Below, in pieces: positions 51,105-60,458 of a stretch of DNA of 64,000 bases. Below the pieces are notes generated by a model that was not told the origin of the DNA, searched no databases, and saw only the letters and a program-made list of their open reading frames with translations. The DNA is from Nitrospira sp. KM1. Its GTDB lineage: Bacteria > Nitrospirota > Nitrospiria > Nitrospirales > Nitrospiraceae. The stretch spans positions 3,720,001 through 3,784,000 of the forward strand of contig NZ_AP022671.1 of assembly GCF_011405515.1 (NCBI RefSeq), given 5' to 3'. A program made the position numbers and the translations under genes. The stretch's first letter is position 1; every line of letters starts with the position of its first letter.

Positions 51105-51296
51105 CTACGCAGCCTGTCTCCGTTCCTCATGATACTGTACCGTCGCCGGTTTGGATCCAGTCTCGCCTGTGAGGGTCGAGAACAATGCCATGATTCCGGC
51201 TCCGATCGTAAGGACGGCCACAATGTATGACAGCGCTTCCAATATCGGCAGCTCAAAAAATTTGTTTGCAAATAAAAATTCCATCACGTGCTCCAT
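51105..51296 (-). CDS. Small membrane protein
   Basis: A 63-residue protein: MEHVMEFLFANKFFELPILE, ALSYIVAVLTIGAGIMALFS and a basic tail (TGETGSKPATVQYHEERRQA). AAGGAGGTTCAG lies before the ATG. One membrane span around residues 20-45. No family recognised; it may act as an accessory subunit. Confidence 0.6.
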   Translation of the reverse strand: MEHVMEFLFANKFFELPILEALSYIVAVLTIGAGIMALFSTLTGETGSKPATVQYHEERRQAA

Positions 51297-51605
51297 CTGA
51301 ACCTCCTTGTTTGGGGTTTTCGTGATGTGCGGAAAGCGGTGCGACAGAAAAAATGTCGCGCCCGCTTTACTTGGCAGTTGTGCAAACCGAGTGCCCTTTT
51401 TCAGAGCTCTAAGTGCGCTATTTTGCGTGTTGCATTGTTTACACGGAAGGAAAAGGCTGTCCCTCGCCGGAACAACATGTCTGATGCGGGTCCAACGTGC
51501 AGAGATCCGTGGCGATATGCCGGCAGCGCGGGGAAAATGGTTGGCGGTTTAAAGCGGAAGCAGAGAGATTTGGTTCATCTTTTCACGTAGGTCTGTGCAA
51601 CTTTC

Positions 51606-52616
51606 CTACGCGGACATCACCGGCCTTGACTGAACCGCGTCCAGCAGTTGATTTGCAGTGGATTGATGGGGCAGGTCGAACAATTGTCCGTCTAATACTG
51701 TGTGATGCGAGTCGACTTCATAACGCTCCCTCCTGACCTCGGCTCCGGTCTTTGTTCGGTAGACCAGTTCGTCCGTTTCGAGGTCGTATTCAGGAAGGTC
51801 CGTGCTTTCCCATCGCTGCTCGAAATAGTGGGCATACAGGGTGTACAGATTGTGATTCTGACGGTTATGCCGCAAGACATATTCGGGCATCGTTTGAATA
51901 TCCAGGTCTGCATGATAGTGCTGGAGCCACAGGTAATCCCCCAGGATGACCATCTTGATGAGGGGAGGATCGGTATAGAGCTTCAGCTTCACGGCTTTTC
52001 CCATCGCCCTGAGCCGTTTGAGCAAGGCGATGCTTTGCCGAACCTCTTCCCGGAATCGAGTCAGCGTCAACGCCGGATGGTCAATGGCCTGGATCCGTGC
52101 GGCCGCCTCCTGGCTATAGGGATCCACGAGAAGAATTTTTGCGCCCAGGCATTTGTCGAGTACCGATGACAGGTCTCCCACTTGATCCACAAGTGTGCTG
52201 TAGCCGCTGGAGCCGATGACCATGATGGTCCTTCCCGTGCCTTGCTGTTCTTTGAGCGTCTCGATCTGCTGCTGCGCCCCGCGGGCCCGCCGGGGAGAAA
52301 ATGACACGAGGCCGGCGCCGGCGGCTGCGCTGGCAAGGGCCCTGTCGCTCAGACTGCGACGGATGTAGTTCAGGCAGAGGATGAGCAGGATGGCGGTCGT
52401 CATCTCCAACGCGATCAGCGAAAGCTTGTCATGCTCGACTCGCGACCACAATGCCAGGAACTGTTTGGCGCCGGTCGGAAGCAGAAGCGCGATGCCTGCG
52501 CTCAGGATGATCACCAGGACATGATAGAGGGTTCCTGCTGCGTCGCGCAGGAATGCCCGGAGGGTTAACGAAACTTCTTGAATCAATGATGCACCTCTTG
52601 AAAGTGTAAGAAACAA
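51606..52616 (-). CDS. Membrane protein with PLD/TIR-like soluble domain, unknown function
   Basis: A 336-residue protein from a TTG at 52616 (start uncertain). Two N-terminal membrane helices (LYHVLVIILSAGIALLLPTG; ALEMTTAILLILCLNYIRR) lead into a soluble domain: GRTIMVIGSSGYSTLVDQVG, LGAKILLVDPYSQEAAARIQ, KAVKLKLYTDPPLIKMVILG and DYLWLQHYHADLDIQTMPEY. The alternating beta-alpha pattern and the later HY/YxxY block resemble the phospholipase D-like DUF families, but no HKD motif is present. Unassigned. Confidence 0.5.
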   Translation of the reverse strand: MFLTLSRGASLIQEVSLTLRAFLRDAAGTLYHVLVIILSAGIALLLPTGAKQFLALWSRVEHDKLSLIALEMTTAILLILCLNYIRRSLSDRALASAAAGAGLVSFSPRRARGAQQQIETLKEQQGTGRTIMVIGSSGYSTLVDQVGDLSSVLDKCLGAKILLVDPYSQEAAARIQAIDHPALTLTRFREEVRQSIALLKRLRAMGKAVKLKLYTDPPLIKMVILGDYLWLQHYHADLDIQTMPEYVLRHNRQNHNLYTLYAHYFEQRWESTDLPEYDLETDELVYRTKTGAEVRRERYEVDSHHTVLDGQLFDLPHQSTANQLLDAVQSRPVMSA

Positions 52617-52893
52617 TCCCCACGATTCGTGGCTGGTCTTGCGAGCGACGGTGGCAACGGGTGTGCTCAGAAGATGCAGGACGGTACTGGGGGTTACGCG
52701 ATCGCGTCGACTTTCCTACCTCGAAGGAGTTTGCCTATCGGGAGAAACGTCTTCACGATCTCGTGCACGCTATCACGTTCAGGTAGGGGACACAAGCAGG
52801 AAGAGAAATTGTGACGCCGTGACGTGTCCGGTCGCGTGCGCCCAATCTCAGTTTCATCAACCGAGTTGGGCACACCACTCGGTCGTTTGACTA

Positions 52894-53931
52894 CTATTGC
52901 ACTTGCTGAATAGCGGAGAGCAACCACTTTCCGTTCAGATGCCGCATGAATGTCCACGCTTCGGTTGTTTCTGTCGGATGATCCAGACTGCCTTCCACCA
53001 GATAGCCAGCCTGTCCGGGCTGTTTGGTTAACGACACGGTATAGTCACGAGCACTCCAATTCAGGCTGACGGTCGCGTACTGTACGGCGTCTTCTGTCCA
53101 CGACTCGAGTACCTCGGCTCGGAGCAGGGCGATATCTTCCATGTGGTTGGCGAGATCCTGGCTGGCCTGTTCAGCCAGTGCGGTGCTGAAATACGAGAGC
53201 ATTTCCGGAGTCACGCTTCGCCTGAGGCTTGCCAAATCCTGGCGCCCCCACGCGGTTTGAACATCCTCCAGCAATTGCTGGAACGTGGCCTTGTCGGCGG
53301 ACGTAATCTCATCTTCTTCAGCGGCAGCCACGGAAATACGTGATGAGCCGGCAGCCATCAGCGATCCGGTCACAGCTTCGCGACGATGGGGGCCGGTCAG
53401 GACAGGAATGGGCCGTCGATTTCTCAGGAAGAGATAATAGAGCACGCCTCCTCCCAGCAGCATCAGAAAGAGGATCCCGGTGAAATTCGATCCTCCCGCG
53501 GTCTGCGTGGACGCACCGCTCTGGTCCCCTGACTCATCAGTCTTCGCACTGGTCTCGGCTGCCCCGAAAATCATGTGCCCAATCCACGAACCGGCGATTC
53601 CCGCGGCAATTCCGGACAACAAGGGATGGCGTTGAAGGAACGAAGGCTGGGCTGCTGGAGCCGGTTGAGGCGCCTGCGGCTGAGCGGCGGATTGTGGAGG
53701 TCCAGTGGACGGCTTGGGCGTCGTTGACTGCTCGATCGGCTTCGCGCTGTTGCGATCATAGGTGCGAGAGCCGCGGCTGCCGAAGCTGCCCGCGTTGCCT
53801 CCACTCCGCGTTCCACCGCCCGAATATCCTCCTCCGCCTCCTCTGGCCTTCGCAAACGAGATGGTGGGCGCCACCGGCGCCAGGATAAGTGAAAACACAA
53901 TGCCGGCTGCAATCAGTTTCGTCGTATTCAA
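52894..53931 (-). CDS. Tim44-like exported/membrane protein
   Basis: A 345-residue protein with a signal peptide (LIAAGIVFSLILAPVAPTIS), a Gly/Ser/Thr/Pro/Gln-rich linker, a membrane helix (FTGILFLMLLGGGVLYYLFL) and a C-terminal Tim44-like (alpha+beta) domain: KATFQQLLEDVQTAWGRQDL, SYFSTALAEQASQDLANHME, AVQYATVSLNWSARDYTVSL, TTEAWTFMRHLNGKWLLSAI. Bacterial Tim44-like proteins are periplasm-facing or membrane-bound with unknown partners; lipid binding has been proposed. Confidence 0.85.
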   Translation of the reverse strand: MNTTKLIAAGIVFSLILAPVAPTISFAKARGGGGGYSGGGTRSGGNAGSFGSRGSRTYDRNSAKPIEQSTTPKPSTGPPQSAAQPQAPQPAPAAQPSFLQRHPLLSGIAAGIAGSWIGHMIFGAAETSAKTDESGDQSGASTQTAGGSNFTGILFLMLLGGGVLYYLFLRNRRPIPVLTGPHRREAVTGSLMAAGSSRISVAAAEEDEITSADKATFQQLLEDVQTAWGRQDLASLRRSVTPEMLSYFSTALAEQASQDLANHMEDIALLRAEVLESWTEDAVQYATVSLNWSARDYTVSLTKQPGQAGYLVEGSLDHPTETTEAWTFMRHLNGKWLLSAIQQVQ

Positions 53932-54114
53932 GCCACGACTCCTTTCTATATATGATCGTAGTAGAAGTCTTTTCCGGTCGATCGAGAGTCAATCGTCATC
54001 ATACCAGTAATGACGGGAGCAAAATCGAACATTTTTATCACATGATTATTCCAGATTATTCCAGCTCGCGGACAAGGACTGTCATGGCCGGTTGAGAAGG
54101 CCTATACTGTCCAT

Positions 54115-54342
54115 ATGCCGTTCCAATCCGAGACTTCGCTCAGCGATTCTTTGCGCAGCGCCTCGCGGAGAAACTTTTACGAGCAACACCAGCGTCTTGC
54201 AGTCCTCATGATCCTGATCGTGTTTCTCTCTCCCTTCATTGGGTTGTACGTGACCGGATTGTCCGGAACAGTACTGGGGATGTTGTTCTCGGTCGCTGCG
54301 TATTATCTGACGCCATATGCCTGGCACAAGCTGGTTGCGTAG
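54115..54342 (+). CDS. Small two-helix membrane protein
   Basis: A 75-residue protein: polar N-terminus (MPFQSETSLSDSLRSASRRN) and two hydrophobic helices (LAVLMILIVFLSPFIGLYVT, TVLGMLFSVAAYYLTPYAWH). No family recognised. It lies 98 nt before nnrS on the same strand and may be co-transcribed. Confidence 0.65.
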   Translation: MPFQSETSLSDSLRSASRRNFYEQHQRLAVLMILIVFLSPFIGLYVTGLSGTVLGMLFSVAAYYLTPYAWHKLVA

Positions 54343-54440
54343 GCGGGTGTCGAGGATGCCATTGCCTGTCTGTGGGGTAAAAGCGAAAGACGGGCGACCG
54401 GTTTCCTGCCGGACTTCTTGTCTCATGTGGAATTATCCGA

Positions 54441-55700
54441 ATGTCTCACCAAGAGACTGACATCAGGGTGAGCGGTATCCCTGCTCCTGCCAGTATTGGA
54501 ACGGATGGCGAGCCGATGGTCCCCCGTTACGATGGACCGGCAATTCTGTCGTACGGCTTTCGCCCGTTTTTTCTTTCTGCGGCGCTCTTTGCCGGCGTGG
54601 CGATCCCAATCTGGGTCGTGTTGTTTACGAGCGGAGTAACGCTCGAATTGTTGTATGGCTCGCGTGAATGGCATGTCCACGAAATGCTTTTCGGGTTTCT
54701 CCCGGCGGTCATTGCCGGCTTCCTGCTGACGGCTGTGCCCAACTGGACTGGCCGCGCGCCGCTTCGGGGAGTGCCGCTGTTGTTGCTGTGGCTGTTATGG
54801 CTGGCGGGGCGTATTTGCCTTGCACTCTCCGGTATGGCGCCCCTCGTGGCCGCCTGTATCGACTCGGCCTTTTTGATCGTGCTGGCCTCGCTGGTGTGGC
54901 GAGAACTCGCGGTTTCAGGAAGCTGGGGGCAAGCGCCGATCGGCATGCTGATCACCTTGTATGCCATCACCAATGTTCAATTTCATGTGGGTGCCATGCG
55001 CGGAGCACCTACCGAATTTTCCGAGCGCATCGCAGTGTCGCTCGTCATGCTGTTGCTGACGCTCATTGGGGGACGCATTACACCGAACTTTACGCGCGAG
55101 TTCATGATTCAAACCGAAGGCGCTCGGCTTCCCCCTGAATTTTCGTGGTTCGACGGGTTGGCGATCCTATTCGTACTTGTCGCCTCGTTCACCTGGATCA
55201 TGAGCCCTGACAGCGCGGTGAGCGGATGGCTATTCATCATGGCCGGAGTGACGAATCTTGCCCGACTTTGGCGATGGCGGGGTTGGATGGTTCGATCAGA
55301 GCCGTTGGTGATGATCCTGCATGCAGGATATGGGTGGCTGGTGCTCTCGCTGCTCGCGTTGGGGGCTGCGCTATTGGGTGCAGGTCTTTCGCAAGTCAAT
55401 GCGGTGCATGCGCTCACCGCGGGGGCCGTCGGGACCATGACGCTGGCGGTGATGACTCGGGCGAGTTTGGGCCATACGGGACGTCCCAAGCGGGCGGGCG
55501 GTCCGACAATCGTGATCTACGTTCTCGTGAGCATCGGCGCCCTGTTGCGCGTGCTTGCTCCAGATGGTGATGGTTCCGCGCCGTTCACGCACCTGATGTT
55601 GGCCCTCTCAGCATTCGCCTGGAGCGGCGCGTATGCGGTGTTTTCAGCGGTGTACGGACCATGGCTCGTCAAGCCTGGTGTGGATGAACTGAACGCGTGA
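54441..55700 (+). CDS. nnrS: NnrS-family protein
   Basis: A 419-residue integral membrane protein with about 12 hydrophobic segments. Family hallmarks: ILSYGFRPFFLSAALFAGVA, WHVHEMLFGFLPAVIAGFLL (with conserved His residues for heme/copper binding), AVPNWTGRAPLRG and LIGGRITPNFTREFM. NnrS proteins relieve nitrosative stress, counteracting damage from nitric oxide. In a nitrogen-cycling bacterium this would suit NO exposure. It is followed by a convergent lipoprotein gene. Confidence 0.93.
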   Translation: MSHQETDIRVSGIPAPASIGTDGEPMVPRYDGPAILSYGFRPFFLSAALFAGVAIPIWVVLFTSGVTLELLYGSREWHVHEMLFGFLPAVIAGFLLTAVPNWTGRAPLRGVPLLLLWLLWLAGRICLALSGMAPLVAACIDSAFLIVLASLVWRELAVSGSWGQAPIGMLITLYAITNVQFHVGAMRGAPTEFSERIAVSLVMLLLTLIGGRITPNFTREFMIQTEGARLPPEFSWFDGLAILFVLVASFTWIMSPDSAVSGWLFIMAGVTNLARLWRWRGWMVRSEPLVMILHAGYGWLVLSLLALGAALLGAGLSQVNAVHALTAGAVGTMTLAVMTRASLGHTGRPKRAGGPTIVIYVLVSIGALLRVLAPDGDGSAPFTHLMLALSAFAWSGAYAVFSAVYGPWLVKPGVDELNA

Positions 55701-55705
55701 GCTGT

Positions 55706-55729
55706 GGCATCGCTCAGCGAGACGATGCC
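55706..55729. terminator. Hairpin between nnrS and the convergent lipoprotein gene
   Basis: GGCATCG and CGATGCC form a 7-bp stem with an inner CTC/GAG pairing, directly after the nnrS stop. No long T-run. Confidence 0.5.
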
Positions 55730-55790
55730 GTCGGACGGCGCAGGCCATTGCATTGGCCTTTTTGATGGGTTGGTGTGTCGCGCAGTGTCT

Positions 55791-56717
55791 TCAACGGGGT
55801 GCCGGCGGGCCAGGCGCTTTATTTTTCTTCTGGCCGCGCAACGTTTCAACGTCCCTTTTGAGTTGGAGCAATTGACCCTCCTGGTCGCGTACTTGTCGCG
55901 TGAGCGATTCGATTTGAGACCGCAGCTGTCGAATTTGCTCACCAGGGTCGCTGGGACCAAGATTGCCGCCATCCTGTGACGATGCAGACAGTGGCAGAAG
56001 GTCCGCTTCGGGTGTCGCTGCATTTTCGGTTGCAGCCGGCATGAGATCCTTGACCAATTCCTGAATGTCCTGATTGTTGAGCATGACCTCGCTGGCGGGC
56101 TCGTCGCCATGTCCCGCCCAATTCTGCTTGTTCTCTATGACGACCTCGGGAGGATCGAACGTCAACCGGCCGCTGATTTGCCGGACGGGGCGCAAGGGAT
56201 TCTTGCGCACGAGCTCGATGTCGGCGGCAAATGGGTCGAGTCTCTCGCGTGAGTTGGCTAGTATGATGTGCAGCCGCCTATCTTTGACATAGAGTGCGCC
56301 GGAGGTCACGGCCAGTTTGGTGTCCGACGGTATGAGTAATGCGAAGGAGACACGTTCCGCCGGCGTGGCTTGAGTAAATGCCGTACGGAGCACCGGTGCC
56401 AATATCGAAACCTCGTCCTCTGAGAAAATCGGTTCAACATCGCGCCGCTGATGGAGAATCCCGGTCTCGCGTTCCAGTAGGAGGCGTGTCAGTATGGCGG
56501 TCATCTCCGGCTCGGTCCATTCAAAGGGATGGTTGTACGCCGACAATGCGGCAGACTCAGATGGCCGGCTGCGATCCAACTGGACGAACCAAGTTGATTC
56601 CATGCGAATCTGGCGCGTCGAAGACACCGGCGATTGCCCGGTGCATGCGGTGACAAGGAGCAGGCAGGCGCATAGGACGGCTTGATATGAACAATTGGTA
56701 GTCCTGATGACCATCAT
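55791..56717 (-). CDS. Lipoprotein with C-terminal coiled coil
   Basis: A 308-residue protein. Lipobox LLLVTACTGQS. The first 200 residues (STWFVQLDRSRPSESAALSA, VSFALLIPSDTKLAVTSGAL, LYVKDRRLHIILANSRERLD) do not match a known family. The C-terminus is a clear heptad coiled coil (IRQLRSQIESLTRQVRDQEG, QLLQLKRDVETLRGQKKNK). Probably anchored in the outer membrane with a stalk. Read alone, it does not indicate its function. Confidence 0.6.
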   Translation of the reverse strand: MMVIRTTNCSYQAVLCACLLLVTACTGQSPVSSTRQIRMESTWFVQLDRSRPSESAALSAYNHPFEWTEPEMTAILTRLLLERETGILHQRRDVEPIFSEDEVSILAPVLRTAFTQATPAERVSFALLIPSDTKLAVTSGALYVKDRRLHIILANSRERLDPFAADIELVRKNPLRPVRQISGRLTFDPPEVVIENKQNWAGHGDEPASEVMLNNQDIQELVKDLMPAATENAATPEADLLPLSASSQDGGNLGPSDPGEQIRQLRSQIESLTRQVRDQEGQLLQLKRDVETLRGQKKNKAPGPPAPR

Positions 56718-56816
56718 GGAGATTGGTTATATATACCTGGAGCCGGTCGGCCAGACAATGTCTGGAGTCGAAGATCTGTTGCAGCAGCACCTACCACTAC
56801 CGTGCCGGTCCTGTCC

Positions 56817-57797
56817 TCATTGTGGCGGTTCTGAGCCACCTTCCGGCTGAATAACATCAATCTCAGCCAGGACGCCATAATGATCTGACGGCCAGAGTGC
56901 GGCACCGTCAGGCAGATGGCCCGGATGGTTGAGCACGACTCGGCTAGAACGGACAGCGGCCGTCGTTCTTCCGCCCGGCAGAATGAAGATAAAGTCCACC
57001 CTTCTGGATGCTGTCGGCTGTTCGGAGTCGATCCGTTGCCAGACCGTCGGTCCCGGCTCATCGGGATTGGCCATGCGATAGGTGTCGATGAAGCCCGCCT
57101 CGTTTCGAAGCGCCGTCAAGACCACCGAGGTTTCCGGTGTATTGAAGTCACCCATGAGGAGCGAGAGGCCGCTGTCCCCCCGCTCGCGCACGATCTTGCC
57201 AACCTGCTCCATTTGACACTCGTCTCCACGCGCCGTATGCGTTGAAAAGATTTGTAGGGGGCCCCACTCGGTCGCAACTTTCGCTCGCAGCAGCATACGC
57301 GGTTCGATCCAACGCTGACAGCGCGTGAGATCAATCGCCTCTGATGCTGTGATGGGATACCGGCTCAGGATGGCCGGGCCCTCCCTAAAGCCCATGATGC
57401 CGACCACGGCTTGGTCCAGCGGCCACAGGCGGAAGACGTGCTCGGTTGCAGCCGCGAAGACAACGTGAAATCCCAGCGCGTGCGCCAGACGCTCCGGCAC
57501 ATTGCCGTGTCGCCGGCTGTCGGAAGCTTCTTGGACGGCGATGATGTCCGCGTCCAGTACCTTCAGTTCACGGATCACCATCTCCAACCGTTCTTCGAGG
57601 TTCGTCTCTCCCTTGAAAAATCCCGAGGCGGCTCCATCGTGCAGAAGATTGTATGTCACGACGCGAAGAGGGCGGACAGGCTGCTCGGCATCGACCGGTG
57701 TTCGGGCCAGTATGGTGCTTAGGATGATCGACAGGATACTAAGGAGACACGGCACGATACGATCTCGCATCGTGCCATGGATGTGGGTGCTCGTCAT
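56817..57797 (-). CDS. Exported endonuclease/exonuclease/phosphatase-family protein
   Basis: A 326-residue protein with a signal peptide (CLLSILSIILSTILARTPVD). EEP-fold motifs are in order: LRVVTYNLLHDGAAS (Asn), IIAVQEASDSRRHGNVP (Glu), THTARGDECQ (His), LLMGDFNTPETS (Asp-x-Asn) and SDHYGVLAE (Asp-His). These are the catalytic set of DNase I-like metal-dependent phosphodiesterases. Substrates range from DNA to sphingolipids. Export suggests periplasmic nucleic-acid or lipid turnover. Confidence 0.9.
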   Translation of the reverse strand: MTSTHIHGTMRDRIVPCLLSILSIILSTILARTPVDAEQPVRPLRVVTYNLLHDGAASGFFKGETNLEERLEMVIRELKVLDADIIAVQEASDSRRHGNVPERLAHALGFHVVFAAATEHVFRLWPLDQAVVGIMGFREGPAILSRYPITASEAIDLTRCQRWIEPRMLLRAKVATEWGPLQIFSTHTARGDECQMEQVGKIVRERGDSGLSLLMGDFNTPETSVVLTALRNEAGFIDTYRMANPDEPGPTVWQRIDSEQPTASRRVDFIFILPGGRTTAAVRSSRVVLNHPGHLPDGAALWPSDHYGVLAEIDVIQPEGGSEPPQ

Positions 57798-57809
57798 GAG
57801 TGCTGTCAG

Positions 57810-58364
57810 TCATGGCCCGTCTTGAAAATAGCGGCGATACCCTTCCGCAACCGACACGCCGGCTTCATCGCGGGAGATCAGTTCCCACACGTCGCCGGCG
57901 CCAACCGTGCCTTCCTGCAAGACGGCCAGGTAGAAGCCGCATCGCCGGCTCGCGTGAAAGCGCTTGGGCATGTCAGGACGGTCGAACCGAATTCCTAATT
58001 TGTAGCACGGCACGCGCGGCTGCGTCACTTCGACTACGGCATGGCCGATTCGAAATCGGTCTCCGATCCGCACCGACCGCTCGTCGAGTCCCTCAGTCGT
58101 GAGATTCTCACCGAACATTCCATACGTCATCGGCCGGTCAGGAAATTCTTGTCGCCAGAACGCATAGTGTTCGGACGGATAGACATAGATCGCCTTGTCC
58201 CGCCCGCCATGCACCGTCCGGTCGGCCTGCTCATCGCCCTCGAGGTTGAACCGGCGCGCCATGATGCGTCCGGATACCGGCATTTTGTAGATGCCTGTGG
58301 ACGCAGTCTTTCCATGCCAACGCACTGTCCGCGGTCGTCCCACTTGGACGGAGATGATTTTCAT
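57810..58364 (-). CDS. YiiM-like MOSC-domain protein
   Basis: A 184-residue protein from ATG 58364: MKIISVQVGRPRTVRWHGKT, NLEGDEQADRTVHGGRDKAI, then FGENLTTEGLDERSVRIGDR and VEVTQPRVPCYKLGIRF with the MOSC cysteine. YiiM-type proteins reduce N-hydroxylated substrates with the molybdenum cofactor. It lies 12 nt from the EEP gene, on the same strand, and may be co-transcribed with it. Confidence 0.9.
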   Translation of the reverse strand: MKIISVQVGRPRTVRWHGKTASTGIYKMPVSGRIMARRFNLEGDEQADRTVHGGRDKAIYVYPSEHYAFWRQEFPDRPMTYGMFGENLTTEGLDERSVRIGDRFRIGHAVVEVTQPRVPCYKLGIRFDRPDMPKRFHASRRCGFYLAVLQEGTVGAGDVWELISRDEAGVSVAEGYRRYFQDGP

Positions 58365-58420
58365 GACGCGGTCTTGCGACAACGTCTGTGTTTGCATCTG
58401 GGTTGCTTCGCACGCCGGTG

Positions 58421-59311
58421 TCATGCCGGCACCCTACCGGGCCCGAATGCAGCCAAGAAATCGATGATCTTGACGCCGATCTCCGCGCTGTGCGTTTCAA
58501 GAGCAAAATGCCCGGTGTCGAGGAGTTCGACCTTGGCATTTGGATTGTCGCGCGTGAAGGCCATTGCACCCGCTGGAAGGAAAAACGGATCGTGCTTGCC
58601 CCACAAAGCCAGCGTGGGTGGCCGATGAGTGCGGAAGTATGTCTGAAACTCAGGATACATCTTGACGTTGCTCGCGTAGTCGAGAAAGAGATCGAGTTGA
58701 ATGTCTTCGTTGCCCGGCCGGGTCAATAAGGCGACATCGAGCGTGTAGGATTCCGGTGCCACCCGGGATTCGTCCGTCCCATGCGTGTACTGCCACATGG
58801 TGGATTCCCGTGACAGGAAGGCCGTGAGCGCCTTCCTGTTTTCAATGGATGGATTCGTCCAGTACCGTTGAATGGGATTCCATCCGTCGCTGAGACCTTC
58901 TTCATACGCGTTGCCATTTTGAGACACGATTGCGGTGATGCGTTCCGGGTGGCGCAAGGCCAATCTCAAGCCAACCGGCGCACCATAATCGAAAATGTAC
59001 ATGGCAAAGCGGGTAAGACCCAGTGCTTCTGTAAACCGTTCGATGACGTCAGCCAAACGGTTGAAGGTATAGCCGAACGTTTCCCGGTTCGGCGCGTCGG
59101 AGAAGCCGAAACCTGGCAGGTCTGGTGCGATCACATGCATATGCCGCGAAAGGAGGGGAATGAGATTGCGGAACATGTGCGACGACGTGGGAAACCCATG
59201 CAGAAGCAACAGGGTCGGTGCCGCCGGATCGCCTGATTCCCGATAGAAGATCTTGAGCCCGTCGATATCCTGAGTGTGGTAATGCGGTTCAGTATTTTGG
59301 TTAGGCGCCAT
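58421..59311 (-). CDS. Alpha/beta hydrolase (epoxide hydrolase/haloalkane dehalogenase-like)
   Basis: A 296-residue protein from ATG 59311, with CAAGGAGGACCC upstream. Oxyanion motif LLLLHGFPTSSHMFR; nucleophile elbow YIFDYGAPVGLRLALRHP with Asp in the nucleophile position; acid residue in LWGKHDPFFLPAGA; His in LDTGHFALETH. Nucleophilic Asp indicates epoxide hydrolase or dehalogenase chemistry rather than esterase. It is divergent from a CGNR regulator gene, with a palindrome between them, so control by that regulator is likely. Confidence 0.9.
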   Translation of the reverse strand: MAPNQNTEPHYHTQDIDGLKIFYRESGDPAAPTLLLLHGFPTSSHMFRNLIPLLSRHMHVIAPDLPGFGFSDAPNRETFGYTFNRLADVIERFTEALGLTRFAMYIFDYGAPVGLRLALRHPERITAIVSQNGNAYEEGLSDGWNPIQRYWTNPSIENRKALTAFLSRESTMWQYTHGTDESRVAPESYTLDVALLTRPGNEDIQLDLFLDYASNVKMYPEFQTYFRTHRPPTLALWGKHDPFFLPAGAMAFTRDNPNAKVELLDTGHFALETHSAEIGVKIIDFLAAFGPGRVPA

Positions 59312-59340
59312 GGGTCCTCCTTGTATTGCCGGCTGCAAAG

Positions 59341-59375
59341 GTATAACCATCAAATATTCATATTGACGGTTATAC
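59341..59375. promoter_or_regulatory. Operator-like inverted repeat between divergent genes
   Basis: GTATAACCATCAA and TTGACGGTTATAC are 13-bp arms matching in 12 positions, separated by 9 A/T-rich bases. It lies 29 nt before the hydrolase start and 71 nt before the CGNR regulator start. It is the best candidate site for that regulator. Confidence 0.6.
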
Positions 59376-59446
59376 GCGTTTAAGGCTAACCTGTCAAGAG
59401 TGCTTTCGAAGGTGAGGTCATCGTTTGAAGATGAAAGTGTATCCCC

Positions 59447-60061
59447 ATGATTGAAACGTCGTCGCGAGTCCCATTTCTATTCGTCGGCAACCATCGTTGC
59501 CTGGACTTCATCAACACGGCCATTGTGTTGAATGGACTGCCTCTCGACTTGTTGGGCAGTTTTGACGACCTCGTGGCCTGGCTTGTCCAATCGGAGGCCA
59601 TACCCGCAGAGGTTGCCAAGAACGTGGAGCGGCGATGGCACGGTCCTGCGAAGGCACGCGCCCTCGATCAGGCTAGAGTATTTCGTGAGATGTTACGAGC
59701 GATGGTCGAGCGGATTGCCGGAGGCAAAAGTATTCCCCACACCGTGATTGAGGCTGTAAACGAAGCCTTGCGGTATCGGGCGGGTTACCAGCAGGTGCGG
59801 CGCCATGGCGACTCATTTGCCTTGGAACGTCACGCGGAAGTCAATGACGCAGATCAATTGCATGCCATGCTTGCCGAGTCGGCGGCTGACCTACTGTGCG
59901 AGCAGGATCTCACACTTGTGAAGAAGTGCCAGAATCCCGCTTGCGTGCTGTTCTTTTACGATACGACTAAAAACCATGCGCGTCACTGGTGCAGCATGAA
60001 TCTCTGTGGAAACCGCAGCAAGGTTGCCGCACACTATCGCCGTCAGAAGCGGTATTCGTGA
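59447..60061 (+). CDS. CGNR zinc-finger transcriptional regulator (ABATE domain)
   Basis: A 204-residue protein: VPFLFVGNHRCLDFINTAIV at the N-terminus (stress-sensing ABATE domain) and a C-terminal zinc finger VKKCQNPACVLFFYDTTKNH, ARHWCSMNLCGNRSKVAAHY with CGNR. Four cysteines bind zinc. Members regulate adjacent hydrolase or dioxygenase genes in response to small molecules. It reads divergently from the alpha/beta hydrolase, sharing the intergenic operator. Confidence 0.9.
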   Translation: MIETSSRVPFLFVGNHRCLDFINTAIVLNGLPLDLLGSFDDLVAWLVQSEAIPAEVAKNVERRWHGPAKARALDQARVFREMLRAMVERIAGGKSIPHTVIEAVNEALRYRAGYQQVRRHGDSFALERHAEVNDADQLHAMLAESAADLLCEQDLTLVKKCQNPACVLFFYDTTKNHARHWCSMNLCGNRSKVAAHYRRQKRYS

Positions 60062-60458
60062 CGACTACGGCGTTCTACCCCACTCTTCTTTAAACCCTCG
60101 TTTGTGCAGGACCCTGGTCTGAGGTTCGTGCCCAGGACGTAGTCCCATTCCGATACCGATGGTCCCTGTCACGTTGACCCCATTGCCCGTTCGCATCGAC
60201 CCCGGTGTCTTCTTAGGTGCGCGTTGCCTTCTAAACGCCGGCTCGGTCAGTCATGTGTAAGGCTGGGTCGGCCGAAAACAGGAAAGTCTCTGCATTGATG
60301 CGTGGCGAGATGTGAACCAACGAGAGCGCCTCGTGACCCGGATAGGCGCAGACGTGATCAGCTCTGCGACGGTTCAGCACCGGCCGGGACATTCGCAGTC
60401 AATCTGTCCCGGCGATTGCGCTTAAGGAAGGTAATCGGCACTCACGAACAAGACCGGA
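60062..60458. other. Intergenic region, about 400 bp, with hairpin
   Basis: No gene supported. An inverted repeat CCGGGACA (60384-60391) / TGTCCCGG (60405-60412) with a 13-nt loop lies downstream of the minus-strand gene at 60459. It may be a terminator for that gene. Confidence 0.45.
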
